DNA from: Verrucomicrobiota bacterium
GTDB taxonomy: Bacteria > Verrucomicrobiota > Verrucomicrobiia > Limisphaerales > JADLHS01
Direction of reading: 5' to 3'
Length of the DNA: 41,401 nucleotides
Assembly (NCBI GenBank): GCA_013140495.1
Contig: JABFSR010000043.1
Coordinates: forward strand, 1 to 41,401
Program-made: the position numbers and the translations under genes
Notes under the pieces: generated by a model
The model's input: the letters and a program-made list of their open reading frames with translations, nothing else
Database searches by the model: none
What the model was told of the DNA's origin: nothing
In this document: positions 1 to 8,178 of the stretch, piece after piece
Position numbering within the stretch: position 1 is the stretch's first letter
Layout of the letters: each line of letters opens with the position of its first letter

Positions 1-2
1 AT

Positions 3-1829
3 ACCGTCCAGGGAAATTACATCGGTGTCAACGCCACCGGGAGCGCGGCCTTGTCCAACGCTACAGCGGGCGTGAGCATTTACGGTGGCGCCCAGGGCAA
101 CGTCATCGGCGGCACCAACACAGACGCGGCCAACGTCATCTCGGGAAATACTTTTCAAGGCCTCGGCATCTCGGGAGCCAACACCACGGGCAATGTGGTC
201 GCTGGAAATCTCATCGGCCTGAATCCCGCGGGTAACACCGCGATGCCCAATGGCTGGTCGGGCGTGTCCATCTTCGGCGGCGCCCAATCCAATCTCATCG
301 GTGGCACCAGTGCCGCCGCCCGCAACCTGATTTCGGGAAACTCCCTGCAAGGCGTGACGGTGTCCGACCTTGGCACGACGGGAAACGAGATTGCGGGAAA
401 TTACATCGGACTCAATGCTGCCGGCACGGCGGCACCCAACGGTTGGTCTGGCGTTCAGCTTTACGGCGGTGCCCAGGCAAATGTAATTGGCGGCTCGTCC
501 GTCGGGGCGGGAAATGTTATTTCCGGAAACTCGTTTCAAGGCGTGCTCCTGACCGGCACGAATACTTCTGGAAATGTCATCGCCGGAAATTACATCGGCT
601 TGAACCCGGCAGGCTCGGGCGCAATTGGCAATGGTTGGTCGGGGCTGGAAATCTACGGCGCGCCGGCTTCCAACGTTGTCGGGGGAACGGTGACAGGAAG
701 TAGAAACGTCATTTCCGGCAATGGCAATTATGGCGTCTTCATCGGCAACGGCGGCACGGACGGAAACGTGGTCTCCGGAAATTACATCGGTGTGGACACC
801 TCCGGCACGCTGGCGCTGGCGAATGCCTGGTCCGGGCTTTCGGTTTATGGTGGAGCAAAGGGCAACCTGATCGGCGGCAATTCCGCGAATGCGGGCAATG
901 TGATTTCCGGCAACGCCAATTATGGCGTGACCTTGAGCGGCGCGGACACTTCGGGAAACCTCGTTCAAGGAAATCTGGTTGGATTGGATGCCACCGGGAC
1001 GCAGCCGCTTGGCAACGGTTGGGACGGCGTCTCGCTCTATGGCGGCGCGAGCGGCAACGTCGTTGGCCTGGCGGTGAATGGCACCGGCGCGGGGAACAAC
1101 ATCGCGTTCAATGCCTCCGGCGGGCTCGTGCTTTTCGATGCGGCGACCACCAACAACAGTTTGCGCGGCAACAACGTTTTCTCGAACGGCTACATCGGCA
1201 TCAATCTGGTTGGCGGCGCGGAAGATTTTTATGGCGTCACCCTCAACGAGGCAGGCGATGGGGATGCTGGACCGAACAATTTGCAGAATTATCCCGTCAT
1301 CTCTCAAGCTGCCGGCAGTGGACCGACTACGACAATTGCCGGCACGCTAAACAGCACTGCGAGCCGAACCGTAATGATTGACCTCTACCGCAATGACATT
1401 CTGGATTCGTCCAGCCACGGTGAAGGGCAGCGCTACGTGGGCAGCACCACGGTCAACACGGACGGAAGTGGCGAAGCGGGGTTCGCGCTCACGGTCAGCG
1501 GCAATTTCACCGGACAATTTTTCACCGCCACCGCCACGGATCAAACGACGGGTGACACGAGCGAGTTCAGCCTCGGTCTGCTGGCCACGAATGGTCCGAC
1601 GCTCCCGACATTCACCTCACCCACGACGCTGACGAGCACCGGATTCATCGCGCACATTTCTCTCGCCATCGGCGAGAGCTATCGGGTGCAGGCAACCACC
1701 AATCTGGGAGTGCTTCCAGTTCCTTGGATTGATCTGACCAATTTTGTGGCGGGCGTCACGAACTACAGTTTCATTGACCGCTCGGCCACAAATATCCCCC
1801 GGCGTTTCTACCGCGTGATTTCGCCCTGA
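3..1829 (+). CDS. Secreted beta-helix repeat protein, 5' end cut by window
   Basis: The reading frame is open from base 3 and the repeat pattern is already running there, so the true start lies upstream; the TTG at 51 is not a real start. About 608 residues are present. The N-terminal 350 or so residues are tandem 64-residue units, each with N-(V/L)-I-S-G-N, then GN-x-IAGN-x-IGL, then NGWSG and a GGAxxN-x-(I/V)GG turn, typical of right-handed parallel beta-helix proteins. A non-repeated Ig-like stretch with YRNDILDSSSHGEGQRY follows. The protein ends in SYRVQATTNL...RRFYRVISP, a C-terminal style common in secreted verrucomicrobial proteins. Such solenoids occur in surface adhesins and polysaccharide-active proteins. 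No catalytic residues can be assigned, so substrate binding or a structural surface role is inference. The gene converges on the minus-strand gene at 1881 with a 51-bp gap. Confidence 0.85.
   Translation, partial: TVQGNYIGVNATGSAALSNATAGVSIYGGAQGNVIGGTNTDAANVISGNTFQGLGISGANTTGNVVAGNLIGLNPAGNTAMPNGWSGVSIFGGAQSNLIGGTSAAARNLISGNSLQGVTVSDLGTTGNEIAGNYIGLNAAGTAAPNGWSGVQLYGGAQANVIGGSSVGAGNVISGNSFQGVLLTGTNTSGNVIAGNYIGLNPAGSGAIGNGWSGLEIYGAPASNVVGGTVTGSRNVISGNGNYGVFIGNGGTDGNVVSGNYIGVDTSGTLALANAWSGLSVYGGAKGNLIGGNSANAGNVISGNANYGVTLSGADTSGNLVQGNLVGLDATGTQPLGNGWDGVSLYGGASGNVVGLAVNGTGAGNNIAFNASGGLVLFDAATTNNSLRGNNVFSNGYIGINLVGGAEDFYGVTLNEAGDGDAGPNNLQNYPVISQAAGSGPTTTIAGTLNSTASRTVMIDLYRNDILDSSSHGEGQRYVGSTTVNTDGSGEAGFALTVSGNFTGQFFTATATDQTTGDTSEFSLGLLATNGPTLPTFTSPTTLTSTGFIAHISLAIGESYRVQATTNLGVLPVPWIDLTNFVAGVTNYSFIDRSATNIPRRFYRVISP
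132..1080 (+). repeat. 192-bp tandem repeats coding beta-helix units
   Basis: The codons for the NVISGN/NLISGN motif start at 132, 324, 513, 705 and 897, giving a period of 192 bp with one 189-bp unit. A decayed partial unit follows to about 1080, and another partial unit precedes base 132. The units are diverged at nucleotide level but in phase at protein level, as expected for an old internal duplication of a solenoid. Confidence 0.85.
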
Positions 1830-1880
1830 CCCGCTTCCGCGTTTCGGGGTCGAAGCAATCGGCAGTGAGATCGGCAGAAA

Positions 1881-3155
1881 TTATTTGCCCGCTTTCACGT
1901 CGTAGCACCAGAGCAAATTCTGCTCGCGGATGTAAAGCCGGCCATTCGCCATGACCGGATACGCCCACGCTTTGGCCTGACCGCGCGTCGGCGGATTCGG
2001 AGGTGAGAATCGCCCCTTCTCGCGATACGCTTCACCGCTCGGTTCAATCAATGCCACTTCACCACTCTCGGCGTGCAGATAGATTCTTTTATCTGCAACC
2101 AGCCATGAACACGGGCCGATGGCGCGTTCCTCCCATTTTACCGTGCCCGTCTTGAAGTCCACACACATCGCGGACTGACTGCTGCTGCCGTAAAAATAAT
2201 CACCCACTTTCACCACGCCACCAAGACCGATGGGCAGTTTGTTGTTGGAATAAATCTCTTCCACCGTGAACACGCCATCCTTCAACACCGGTTTGATCAA
2301 CGCGGTGTTGGCGCGAAACGCACCACTGTAAACCATTCCATCATCCACCAGCACCGTCATGATCACCGCCGGACTTCCCTTCGCCGTTTTCTCGAACCGC
2401 CAGAGCAGCTTGCCCGTCTTCGCATCGACACCCACCAGTCCTTTGGAGAGGAACTGAATGTATTGTTTCACACCGGAAAATGTCGCGCTGACGACAGATG
2501 AATAACTCGCCTCATCGCCCTCTGGCGTCGCGCAGGTCCAGATCACCTCGCCCGTCTTTTTGTTCAACGCGAGCAACGTGGCGTTTGTACCGCCTGGTGT
2601 GACGATCAATTTATTGCCATCCACCAGCGGCGATTCCGAATACGCCCACTCACCGTATTTGCCACCATATTCATTGCGCAGATGCTTGCGCCAAACTTCT
2701 TCGCCGTTCGCGGTTTTGAGACAAACCAGATCGCCATCCGAACCCAGAGCAAACAGGAATTTGCCATCAACTGAAGGTGTTGAGCGAGCGCCCGGGTAGT
2801 TCGGATTCTGTTCCGGATGACCCACCTTGCCCAACTTTGTCGCCCAGACCCGGCCGCCGTCCTTCACATCGAGCGCGAGGACCGATTCCTCCGAGCCCTC
2901 GTTTGCGAGCAGATAGATTCGTTTGCCAACGACCGACGGCGTGGAATAACCCGCGCCGACCGTCTGCACCTGCCAGAGCAATTTCGGTCCAGCCTTCGGC
3001 CATTCCTGGAGCAATCCGGTTTCGGGTGAATGTCCGTCGCGCAGCGGCCCGCGCCATTGCGGAAAATCCGTGGCCCGTAATCCGGTCGCGGCCAAACCCA
3101 ATAACGCGAGGGGGAGCAGGAGTTTGGTGGGCCAGTTAAGATTCAATGTTTTCAT
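1881..3155 (-). CDS. Secreted PQQ-like (BamB-type) beta-propeller protein
   Basis: The ATG at 3155 is preferred over an in-frame TTG four codons upstream because it begins a clean signal peptide (MKTLNLNWPTKLLLPLALLG, ending about GLRA). The 424-residue product opens with TDFPQWRGPLRDGHSPETG, then has repeated propeller blades: STPSVVGKRIYLLANEG, LALDVKDGGRVWATKLG, LVCLKTANGEEVWRKHL, LLALNKKTGEVIWTCA, GVDAKTGKLLWRFEKT. The recurring (L/V)D-x-KTG-x-(L/V)-W ends are the hallmark of PQQ-like repeats. This family is abundant in Planctomycetes and Verrucomicrobia. Most members lack the residues and metal site of PQQ dehydrogenases, so a periplasmic scaffold or binding role is more likely than catalysis. 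Two relatives lie at 6866 and 8179 on the other strand. Confidence 0.88.
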   Translation of the reverse strand: MKTLNLNWPTKLLLPLALLGLAATGLRATDFPQWRGPLRDGHSPETGLLQEWPKAGPKLLWQVQTVGAGYSTPSVVGKRIYLLANEGSEESVLALDVKDGGRVWATKLGKVGHPEQNPNYPGARSTPSVDGKFLFALGSDGDLVCLKTANGEEVWRKHLRNEYGGKYGEWAYSESPLVDGNKLIVTPGGTNATLLALNKKTGEVIWTCATPEGDEASYSSVVSATFSGVKQYIQFLSKGLVGVDAKTGKLLWRFEKTAKGSPAVIMTVLVDDGMVYSGAFRANTALIKPVLKDGVFTVEEIYSNNKLPIGLGGVVKVGDYFYGSSSQSAMCVDFKTGTVKWEERAIGPCSWLVADKRIYLHAESGEVALIEPSGEAYREKGRFSPPNPPTRGQAKAWAYPVMANGRLYIREQNLLWCYDVKAGK

Positions 3156-3300
3156 GGATGTGGACAATGGTTAACCGCAATGGCGGTGGTGTTCAATCGC
3201 GATGTTGCCCCTCCCGCTCCAACCTCAGTGAGTTCCACAGACTCAAAACGTCCCGATGTCCGAATGCGAGAGCACTGTGACCGGAGTACGCAGAACATCT

Positions 3301-3450
3301 TCAGCGCGGGCAATGTTTCCACTGCATGAACAATCGTTCCGTGAACCAGTCCGTCTGGAGAACTTTGCTGACCACTTTGTTGTCCGGCAGCACCAGCGCG
3401 AACAGTTGCTCGCCCGGCAAATATGGCAGATGGTAATCCGGCACACCAAG
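3301..3450 (-). other. In-frame continuation after the TGA of the 805-residue protein
   Basis: After the TGA at 3453-3451 the same frame runs 49 more sense codons to a TGA at 3303-3301. It reads LGVPDYHLPYLPGEQ, LFALVLPDNKVVSKVLQ, then TDWFTERLFMQWKHCPR. This is balanced in composition, has alternating hydrophobic residues, and has G/C at third positions much as in the gene body. It looks like the original C-terminus of the upstream gene, cut by a nonsense mutation or a sequencing error, or reached by readthrough. It has no start codon or ribosome binding site of its own. Confidence 0.45.
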
Positions 3451-5868
3451 TCATTCGTCTTGGGTGGATTTGCTGTGTCGCAATTCCAAGCGACTCGGAC
3501 CACTCCCATCCCGAAGCACGTTGTAGGTGACTTGCCATTGCTTGCGACTGGCATCGTAATCCGTCTGCCAAAAGTCTTTGCCATGCACGGCTTGGTTAAG
3601 GGGCTGACCATCCACGAGCAGTTCAAAATCTCGATAATCTCCGAGGCCACTGAATGTCACCGGAACGTAGCCGATCCCTCCGGCCAGGGTGCAGGCGGCC
3701 CGACCCCTTCGATCCACCGTCATTGCCAGCGGGTAGTTGCGGATGACCTTGCCCGCCGTCGTCCTGACTTGCAGCGCGTTTCCTGCAGCCTCGCGCTGCA
3801 CCAGTCGCCACGTGTCGGCATCGGTCTCTAATACTGTTCGAAACGCCGCGTTCGGACCGTAGTAGGCTCTTGCGTCTGCCGGGAACATCACCAACTCCAC
3901 TTCTGCCTCCACGAAGTCCCCGGGCTTCAGTTCCGTGAGACCCGGTGGCGGCGACAATTCAATCACGGTGCGGAAATTCCCCTTGCCCCACTCGGTGGCA
4001 AAGAACGACGCGTGCGGTTGAGGACAGGGCTTTCCGCCAAGGACTGCCTGCCACGAGCGCACGATGAGACCGCGACTCGCCACCGTGCCGCCCTGGTTCA
4101 CTGCTTTGCGTTCGACTCCGTGAATCGAGATCCAGGATTGTTCGCCCGCGAGAACCACGGCGCTCCGGTCGTACCGATCCTTGGCTTGGATCGGTTGCCA
4201 TTCTTCACGCAGACCCTTGGCATCGCCGATGGCCACGCTCCGCGCTGGGGTGTCGTTATAGAAATCCGCGCCGAGTTGGTAGAAAGCGAGCCGCTGCCAC
4301 TTCATCGGCCGGCGCACGTCATAGCGGAGGTGATGAAACGCCCGGAGATAATCGTCGCTGCGCGCAATGGACACCTTCACCCGGGAAGTCAGTTCGCCTC
4401 CCAGCGTTTCCTCGATGTAACCCACATCCGTCAAGCAGGGGCCGTACGCCCGGTAATCGCAGCGGGTGCCGCGGAAGCCTTGGTAGCGCCCCGCCTCATC
4501 AATCCACGCTAGGAAATCGCCACCGCCGCCGTTGCCCGCCCAGCCGTATGGTTTCGCTTCCGCATTGGGCAGCGTCATTAAAGGCCGCACATCATCAATG
4601 GAGCAACGCCGCTGCACGCGGCCTGGCTCGTAACAGATGCTCTCGCCAAAGCTGCCAATCGCCGACTGGTCCCAGAATTGATTGTGCCCCCAGCCAATGA
4701 GCGAGAGCTGGGCATGGGACGCCGCCGGCACACCGCCATAGCGCGCGTACGCCATGGTGAAGTTAAACTCGCGACGCGAGCGCGGTGGCAGCCGCACAAA
4801 CGTGCAGCCGTGAAACCACGGCCCTTGATGCCGCAGCACGCCCTTCTCGGGTCGCGTGTGCCAGTTCTTCGAAATCTGAACCGGGATGCCGGTCGGAGTG
4901 CCATCGGAGTCGCACAGCATCGGAGTGAAACCGGTGATCGCTGGCGGATGCTCGTCCACGAACATGATCGGCAGGGTCGCCTCGCGCTCGCTATCGTTGC
5001 GGACAGTGAACCGCCAGCGGTCGAGCCGATCCAGTTCCTCTTCCGGATAGTACGTTCCTTTCGCGTTCTGCCACTTATGGCGGGGCAATTCCAGCACAGT
5101 GCAACCAGTCTCTTCACCTTGTTTCAATTGCAGTGCGCCATCGGTTTCGATGATTGGGCGCGCAGGATTCTTCGAGCCAAACAATTCCAACACCACGGGC
5201 TGCCGTGTGTTCAACGGCTGAGACACGCGCCGACCTCCGGCCACGAGTTCCAATTCGCCTGACGTCCACGCATTGGTTGCTTCCAAATTAAACAACAACA
5301 CCACTCGATCCGGCCAGAGTGCGATTTCCAACCAACCCTTCGCCTCGAACCGCTCGCCCGCCGAATCCGCGAACTCCAGACCTTCGATTGCCACGCGTTG
5401 CAGAAACCGCCCGCTTTCGATGAAGCGCACGGGAAAATAGAAATCGTCCTTCGGCAACTCGCCGCGTCCAATGCACGAGAACTTCCGGCCCCCCTGGCGG
5501 ACACTTAACTCCAGCGCGACTGGCGGCAATGCGAGGATCGCGTCGTTGCCCGGGCGCAAGGCTTCCTCCACATTTTGTGTTCTTGCGAATCGGCCCGCGT
5601 GCAGGAGCCGGACGGTTTTCGTGTCGAGCGCGAGACCGAGGGTGCCGCTTTGAAAACACAGCACCGCTTCGGGCGGTGGTGTTTTCATGCCGTGGAATTT
5701 CTGCGGGCCGCTGGCCCACCAGAGCAATGTGAAATCCTCCGCCCGCGGCATGAACGATCCGGGCTGCGAGGCCGCCTGAACCCGGCCACTTCCAAGCAAC
5801 ACAGCAAGGCTGGTGCATACGCAGACCAAACTCCACGCGACCACAGTGAATTTTTTGAAACGAGTCAT
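3451..5868 (-). CDS. Large secreted protein of unknown function
   Basis: The 805-residue product starts at the ATG at 5868 with a signal peptide (MTRFKKFTVVAWSLVCVCTS, cleavage about RVQA). No catalytic family can be named. The first 200 residues read as a beta-rich sugar-binding-like module (WLEIALWPDRVVLLFNLEAT). The middle has well-formed blocks GTPTGIPVQISKNWH, HQGPWFHGCTFVRLPP, AQLSLIGWGHNQFWDQ, SFGESICYEP and GNGGGGDFLAWIDEAG. From memory these resemble a widespread planctomycete/verrucomicrobial secreted family without an assigned function. The frame stops at TGA 3451-3453, but in-frame, protein-like codons continue to a second stop at 3301-3303 (separate entry), so the C-terminus may be truncated. 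No clear Shine-Dalgarno sequence precedes the start; a 12-bp palindrome lies about 80 bp upstream. Confidence 0.75.
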   Translation of the reverse strand: MTRFKKFTVVAWSLVCVCTSLAVLLGSGRVQAASQPGSFMPRAEDFTLLWWASGPQKFHGMKTPPPEAVLCFQSGTLGLALDTKTVRLLHAGRFARTQNVEEALRPGNDAILALPPVALELSVRQGGRKFSCIGRGELPKDDFYFPVRFIESGRFLQRVAIEGLEFADSAGERFEAKGWLEIALWPDRVVLLFNLEATNAWTSGELELVAGGRRVSQPLNTRQPVVLELFGSKNPARPIIETDGALQLKQGEETGCTVLELPRHKWQNAKGTYYPEEELDRLDRWRFTVRNDSEREATLPIMFVDEHPPAITGFTPMLCDSDGTPTGIPVQISKNWHTRPEKGVLRHQGPWFHGCTFVRLPPRSRREFNFTMAYARYGGVPAASHAQLSLIGWGHNQFWDQSAIGSFGESICYEPGRVQRRCSIDDVRPLMTLPNAEAKPYGWAGNGGGGDFLAWIDEAGRYQGFRGTRCDYRAYGPCLTDVGYIEETLGGELTSRVKVSIARSDDYLRAFHHLRYDVRRPMKWQRLAFYQLGADFYNDTPARSVAIGDAKGLREEWQPIQAKDRYDRSAVVLAGEQSWISIHGVERKAVNQGGTVASRGLIVRSWQAVLGGKPCPQPHASFFATEWGKGNFRTVIELSPPPGLTELKPGDFVEAEVELVMFPADARAYYGPNAAFRTVLETDADTWRLVQREAAGNALQVRTTAGKVIRNYPLAMTVDRRGRAACTLAGGIGYVPVTFSGLGDYRDFELLVDGQPLNQAVHGKDFWQTDYDASRKQWQVTYNVLRDGSGPSRLELRHSKSTQDE

Positions 5869-5948
5869 CGTTGTGCAGCTTGCCCCTTTTGCGCAAGGAG
5901 GTCATTAGCGAAGTCGAGACGATTCTGGTCGCTCCTCCCAACTCGTTA

Positions 5949-5960
5949 AGGTCATGACCT
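5949..5960. promoter_or_regulatory. 12-bp perfect palindrome, candidate operator
   Basis: AGGTCATGACCT is its own reverse complement. The symmetry extends to GTTA...TAAC if one extra A is looped out. It lies in the 152-bp gap between two minus-strand genes, about 80 bp upstream of the start at 5868. Position and symmetry fit a dimeric regulator site. No regulator gene is present in the window and the match could be chance. Confidence 0.28.
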
Positions 5961-6020
5961 AACACTCAACTTGAAACGTCCAGATAGCTGTGGCACGCGG
6001 CACCAACACACGCAGTTTCC

Positions 6021-6731
6021 TCAACTGATCAGCAGCAACCGTGGTGACTGGCCGGGCAGGGTTTCGGGAGCGCGGTGGATGCACGGGGGCACGGGACTGC
6101 CGGGCCAGTCCGTGGCGATGCGCCAGAGATTGCCCACGCCGAAGGAAAAAGGCCGCGCCGACTGGGCGGGCGCATAGTGCAGGTCGTAGCAGTTCTCCTT
6201 CAGATATTCGCGAAAGGCGTCGTCATCCTCTCCGCCGAATAGTTTGAGAAGTTTGGTGCGGGTCTCGGGGAGGTCCACGCGTCGTTGAGCCTGGTCGTTG
6301 CGCAACCCCTCGCTCGCCGCCCCGTGGTAAGTGCAAAGCCAGGTGTCGGTTTCAATTGTGGCGCTGTCGGTGTGGAAGGAATAAACGTCCGTGGGGACAC
6401 CCTCGACATTCTCGTCGCGTGGGTAACCGTAAATGCAGTTAAGAACGGGGGCCAAGTCATGATCCCGGAGTTGCCGGTGGTCTTCGAGGAGTATGGCGAT
6501 GGCGGCAAGACCGGCGGCGCTCACGGGAAGGGCCATCAGTTGTTTCTCATCCAGAGTGGTGATCCCTTCGCTGACACCGAGCAGTTGCACGACTTCGCCG
6601 AAATCGCCGGGCAACGTACGCTCCCAGCAGAGGGCGTTGACGCCGCCAGCGAAAGGAGTGCTGACCAGTTCTTGGAAACTGTTCACCCGCTTGAAGCGAG
6701 GGTAGTCAGTGGGCAGGCTGAACGGAATCAT
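6021..6731 (-). CDS. DUF1826-like protein
   Basis: The ATG at 6731 is preferred over a TTG three codons upstream, giving 236 residues with no signal peptide, so the protein is probably cytoplasmic, unlike its neighbours. Two blocks, SFHTDSATIETDTWLCTYHG (about residues 120-140) and CIHRAPETLPGQSPRLLLIS at the C-terminus, resemble my recollection of DUF1826 proteins, which carry F-H-x-D...TYxGPGTEW and a terminal (V/I)HRSP...RLLL. The H-x-D plus distal H-R arrangement recalls 2-oxoglutarate/Fe(II) oxygenase-like folds, but that is inference. No operon partner explains it: the next minus-strand gene starts 152 bp away and the upstream neighbour is divergent. Confidence 0.6.
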   Translation of the reverse strand: MIPFSLPTDYPRFKRVNSFQELVSTPFAGGVNALCWERTLPGDFGEVVQLLGVSEGITTLDEKQLMALPVSAAGLAAIAILLEDHRQLRDHDLAPVLNCIYGYPRDENVEGVPTDVYSFHTDSATIETDTWLCTYHGAASEGLRNDQAQRRVDLPETRTKLLKLFGGEDDDAFREYLKENCYDLHYAPAQSARPFSFGVGNLWRIATDWPGSPVPPCIHRAPETLPGQSPRLLLIS

Positions 6732-6865
6732 ACGCGCCAAAAGGATACCGGCAAATTCTGGCAGGCGACAGCTTGCGATTCAGGAATCGGCGACTGCCGA
6801 TTCAAGCTTTGACTTGCCGCAGGAAACAGCAGCAACATTTCCCCGTGCTTCCCATCCATCAGTCA

Positions 6866-8137
6866 ATGACCCGGCTGATGGCTGCGCTTGTCGTGTCGTT
6901 GCTGCCGGCCATGGCGGTGCGGGCGGCGGACTGGCCGCAGTGGCGCGGGCCGAATCGTGATGGCGTCTGGAATGAAACAGGCATTCTAAAAACTCTCCCG
7001 GCAGGAGAATTGAAGGCCCGCTGGCGCGTGCCGGTGGGGCCGGGTTGGTCGAGTCCGGTGGTGTTTCAAGGCCGGGTTTACCTGACGGACATGCGATTGG
7101 ACAAGCCGAGGGCCTGGGAACGCATCCAGTGTTTCAAGGAATCCACTGGCAGGCTGCTCTGGAGCCGTGAGACGGAACTGGTTTATCCGGACTGGGCCTT
7201 CATCCCCGAGCACGGCGGCGGGCCGGCGGCGACACCGATCGTCGAGGCGGGAAAGGTTTATTGGTTTGGCCGAAGCGGTCAGGTGGATTGTCTGGACACG
7301 CGGAGCGGCAAATCAATCTGGACATCACACCTGAACAGCAAATACGAAATCGGGGTGCTGAGTTGCCGGGGGTCGCCCTTGATTGAAGGGAATCTTTTGA
7401 TCCTGTCTGCGGGCGGCAAGCCGGGCGCGTCTGTCATTGCGCTCGATAAACGGACGGGTGATGAAGTTTGGAAGGCGTTGAATGAAATCGCATCGAACAG
7501 TTCGCCTCTCATCATCACGGCCGGTGGAAGGCGTCAGTTGATTGTCTGGACCGACGAATCCATGACTTCTTTGAACCCCACGACGGGCGAGGTCTATTGG
7601 CGTGAGCCGATGATCACGAGCAATAACGACGCAATTCCAACTCCGGTCGTACAGAACAACCGACTCCTCATTGGCGGATTGATGCTGGAATTGGATGCCC
7701 ACACGCCGACCGCCAAAGTGCTCTGGCCGGAAAGCAGAGCCGCTGCCAAACGAATCCTGAGCAACACTTCGACGCCAATGATGGAGGGCGACCATGTGTA
7801 CTCGGCGAAATCCAGCGGCGAATTCGTCTGCCTGGAGGCCGGCACCGGCAAACAGGTCTGGGGAACGACGAACGTGACCGAACTGAAACCCGGCGCGAGC
7901 ATCCACCTGACGCCCAATGGTGGTTCCGTTTTTCTATTCACTGATCAAGGGAACTTGATTTTGGCGCGACTCAAGCCCCAGGGTTATGAGGAGATCAGCC
8001 GGGTGCATCTGCTTGAGCCGACCTCAATTCTATTTGCTCGAAAGTTCGCGTGGGTGCCGCCGGTTTTCGCCAATCGTTGCATCTTCGCCCGCAACGACGA
8101 GGAACTGGTCTGTGCCTCGCTGGCGGCGAAGCGGTGA
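6866..8137 (+). CDS. Secreted PQQ-like beta-propeller protein, tandem copy 1
   Basis: The frame is open further upstream, but the ATG at 6866 starts a proper signal peptide (MTRLMAALVVSLLPAMAVRA), leaving ADWPQWRGPNRDG as the mature N-terminus; 423 residues. Blades include CFKESTGRLLWSRE, CLDTRSGKSIWTSHL, ALDKRTGDEVWKALN, SLNPTTGEVYWREP and CLEAGTGKQVWGTTN, each ending in the T-G-x-x-x-W signature of PQQ-like repeats. It is clearly paralogous to the next gene: both begin with the same dozen mature residues and both end with (E/H)ELVCASLA(A/D)K. A periplasmic scaffold or binding role is inferred from the family. The gap to the next gene is 41 bp, so the pair is probably co-transcribed. Confidence 0.88.
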   Translation: MTRLMAALVVSLLPAMAVRAADWPQWRGPNRDGVWNETGILKTLPAGELKARWRVPVGPGWSSPVVFQGRVYLTDMRLDKPRAWERIQCFKESTGRLLWSRETELVYPDWAFIPEHGGGPAATPIVEAGKVYWFGRSGQVDCLDTRSGKSIWTSHLNSKYEIGVLSCRGSPLIEGNLLILSAGGKPGASVIALDKRTGDEVWKALNEIASNSSPLIITAGGRRQLIVWTDESMTSLNPTTGEVYWREPMITSNNDAIPTPVVQNNRLLIGGLMLELDAHTPTAKVLWPESRAAAKRILSNTSTPMMEGDHVYSAKSSGEFVCLEAGTGKQVWGTTNVTELKPGASIHLTPNGGSVFLFTDQGNLILARLKPQGYEEISRVHLLEPTSILFARKFAWVPPVFANRCIFARNDEELVCASLAAKR

Positions 8138-8178
8138 GGAACGGGTGTTCAAGGGAATCGGGAGTTGCTGCTTTGAAA

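Noticed and set aside
132..1080. CRISPR-like regular repeat
   Set aside because: The repeats are in frame, about 192 bp, diverged, and encode beta-helix units; there are no short identical repeats with spacers.
3451..3453. Selenocysteine decoding of the TGA
   Set aside because: No redox motif surrounds the codon and no convincing SECIS-like hairpin was seen just after it; mutation, error or plain readthrough is simpler.
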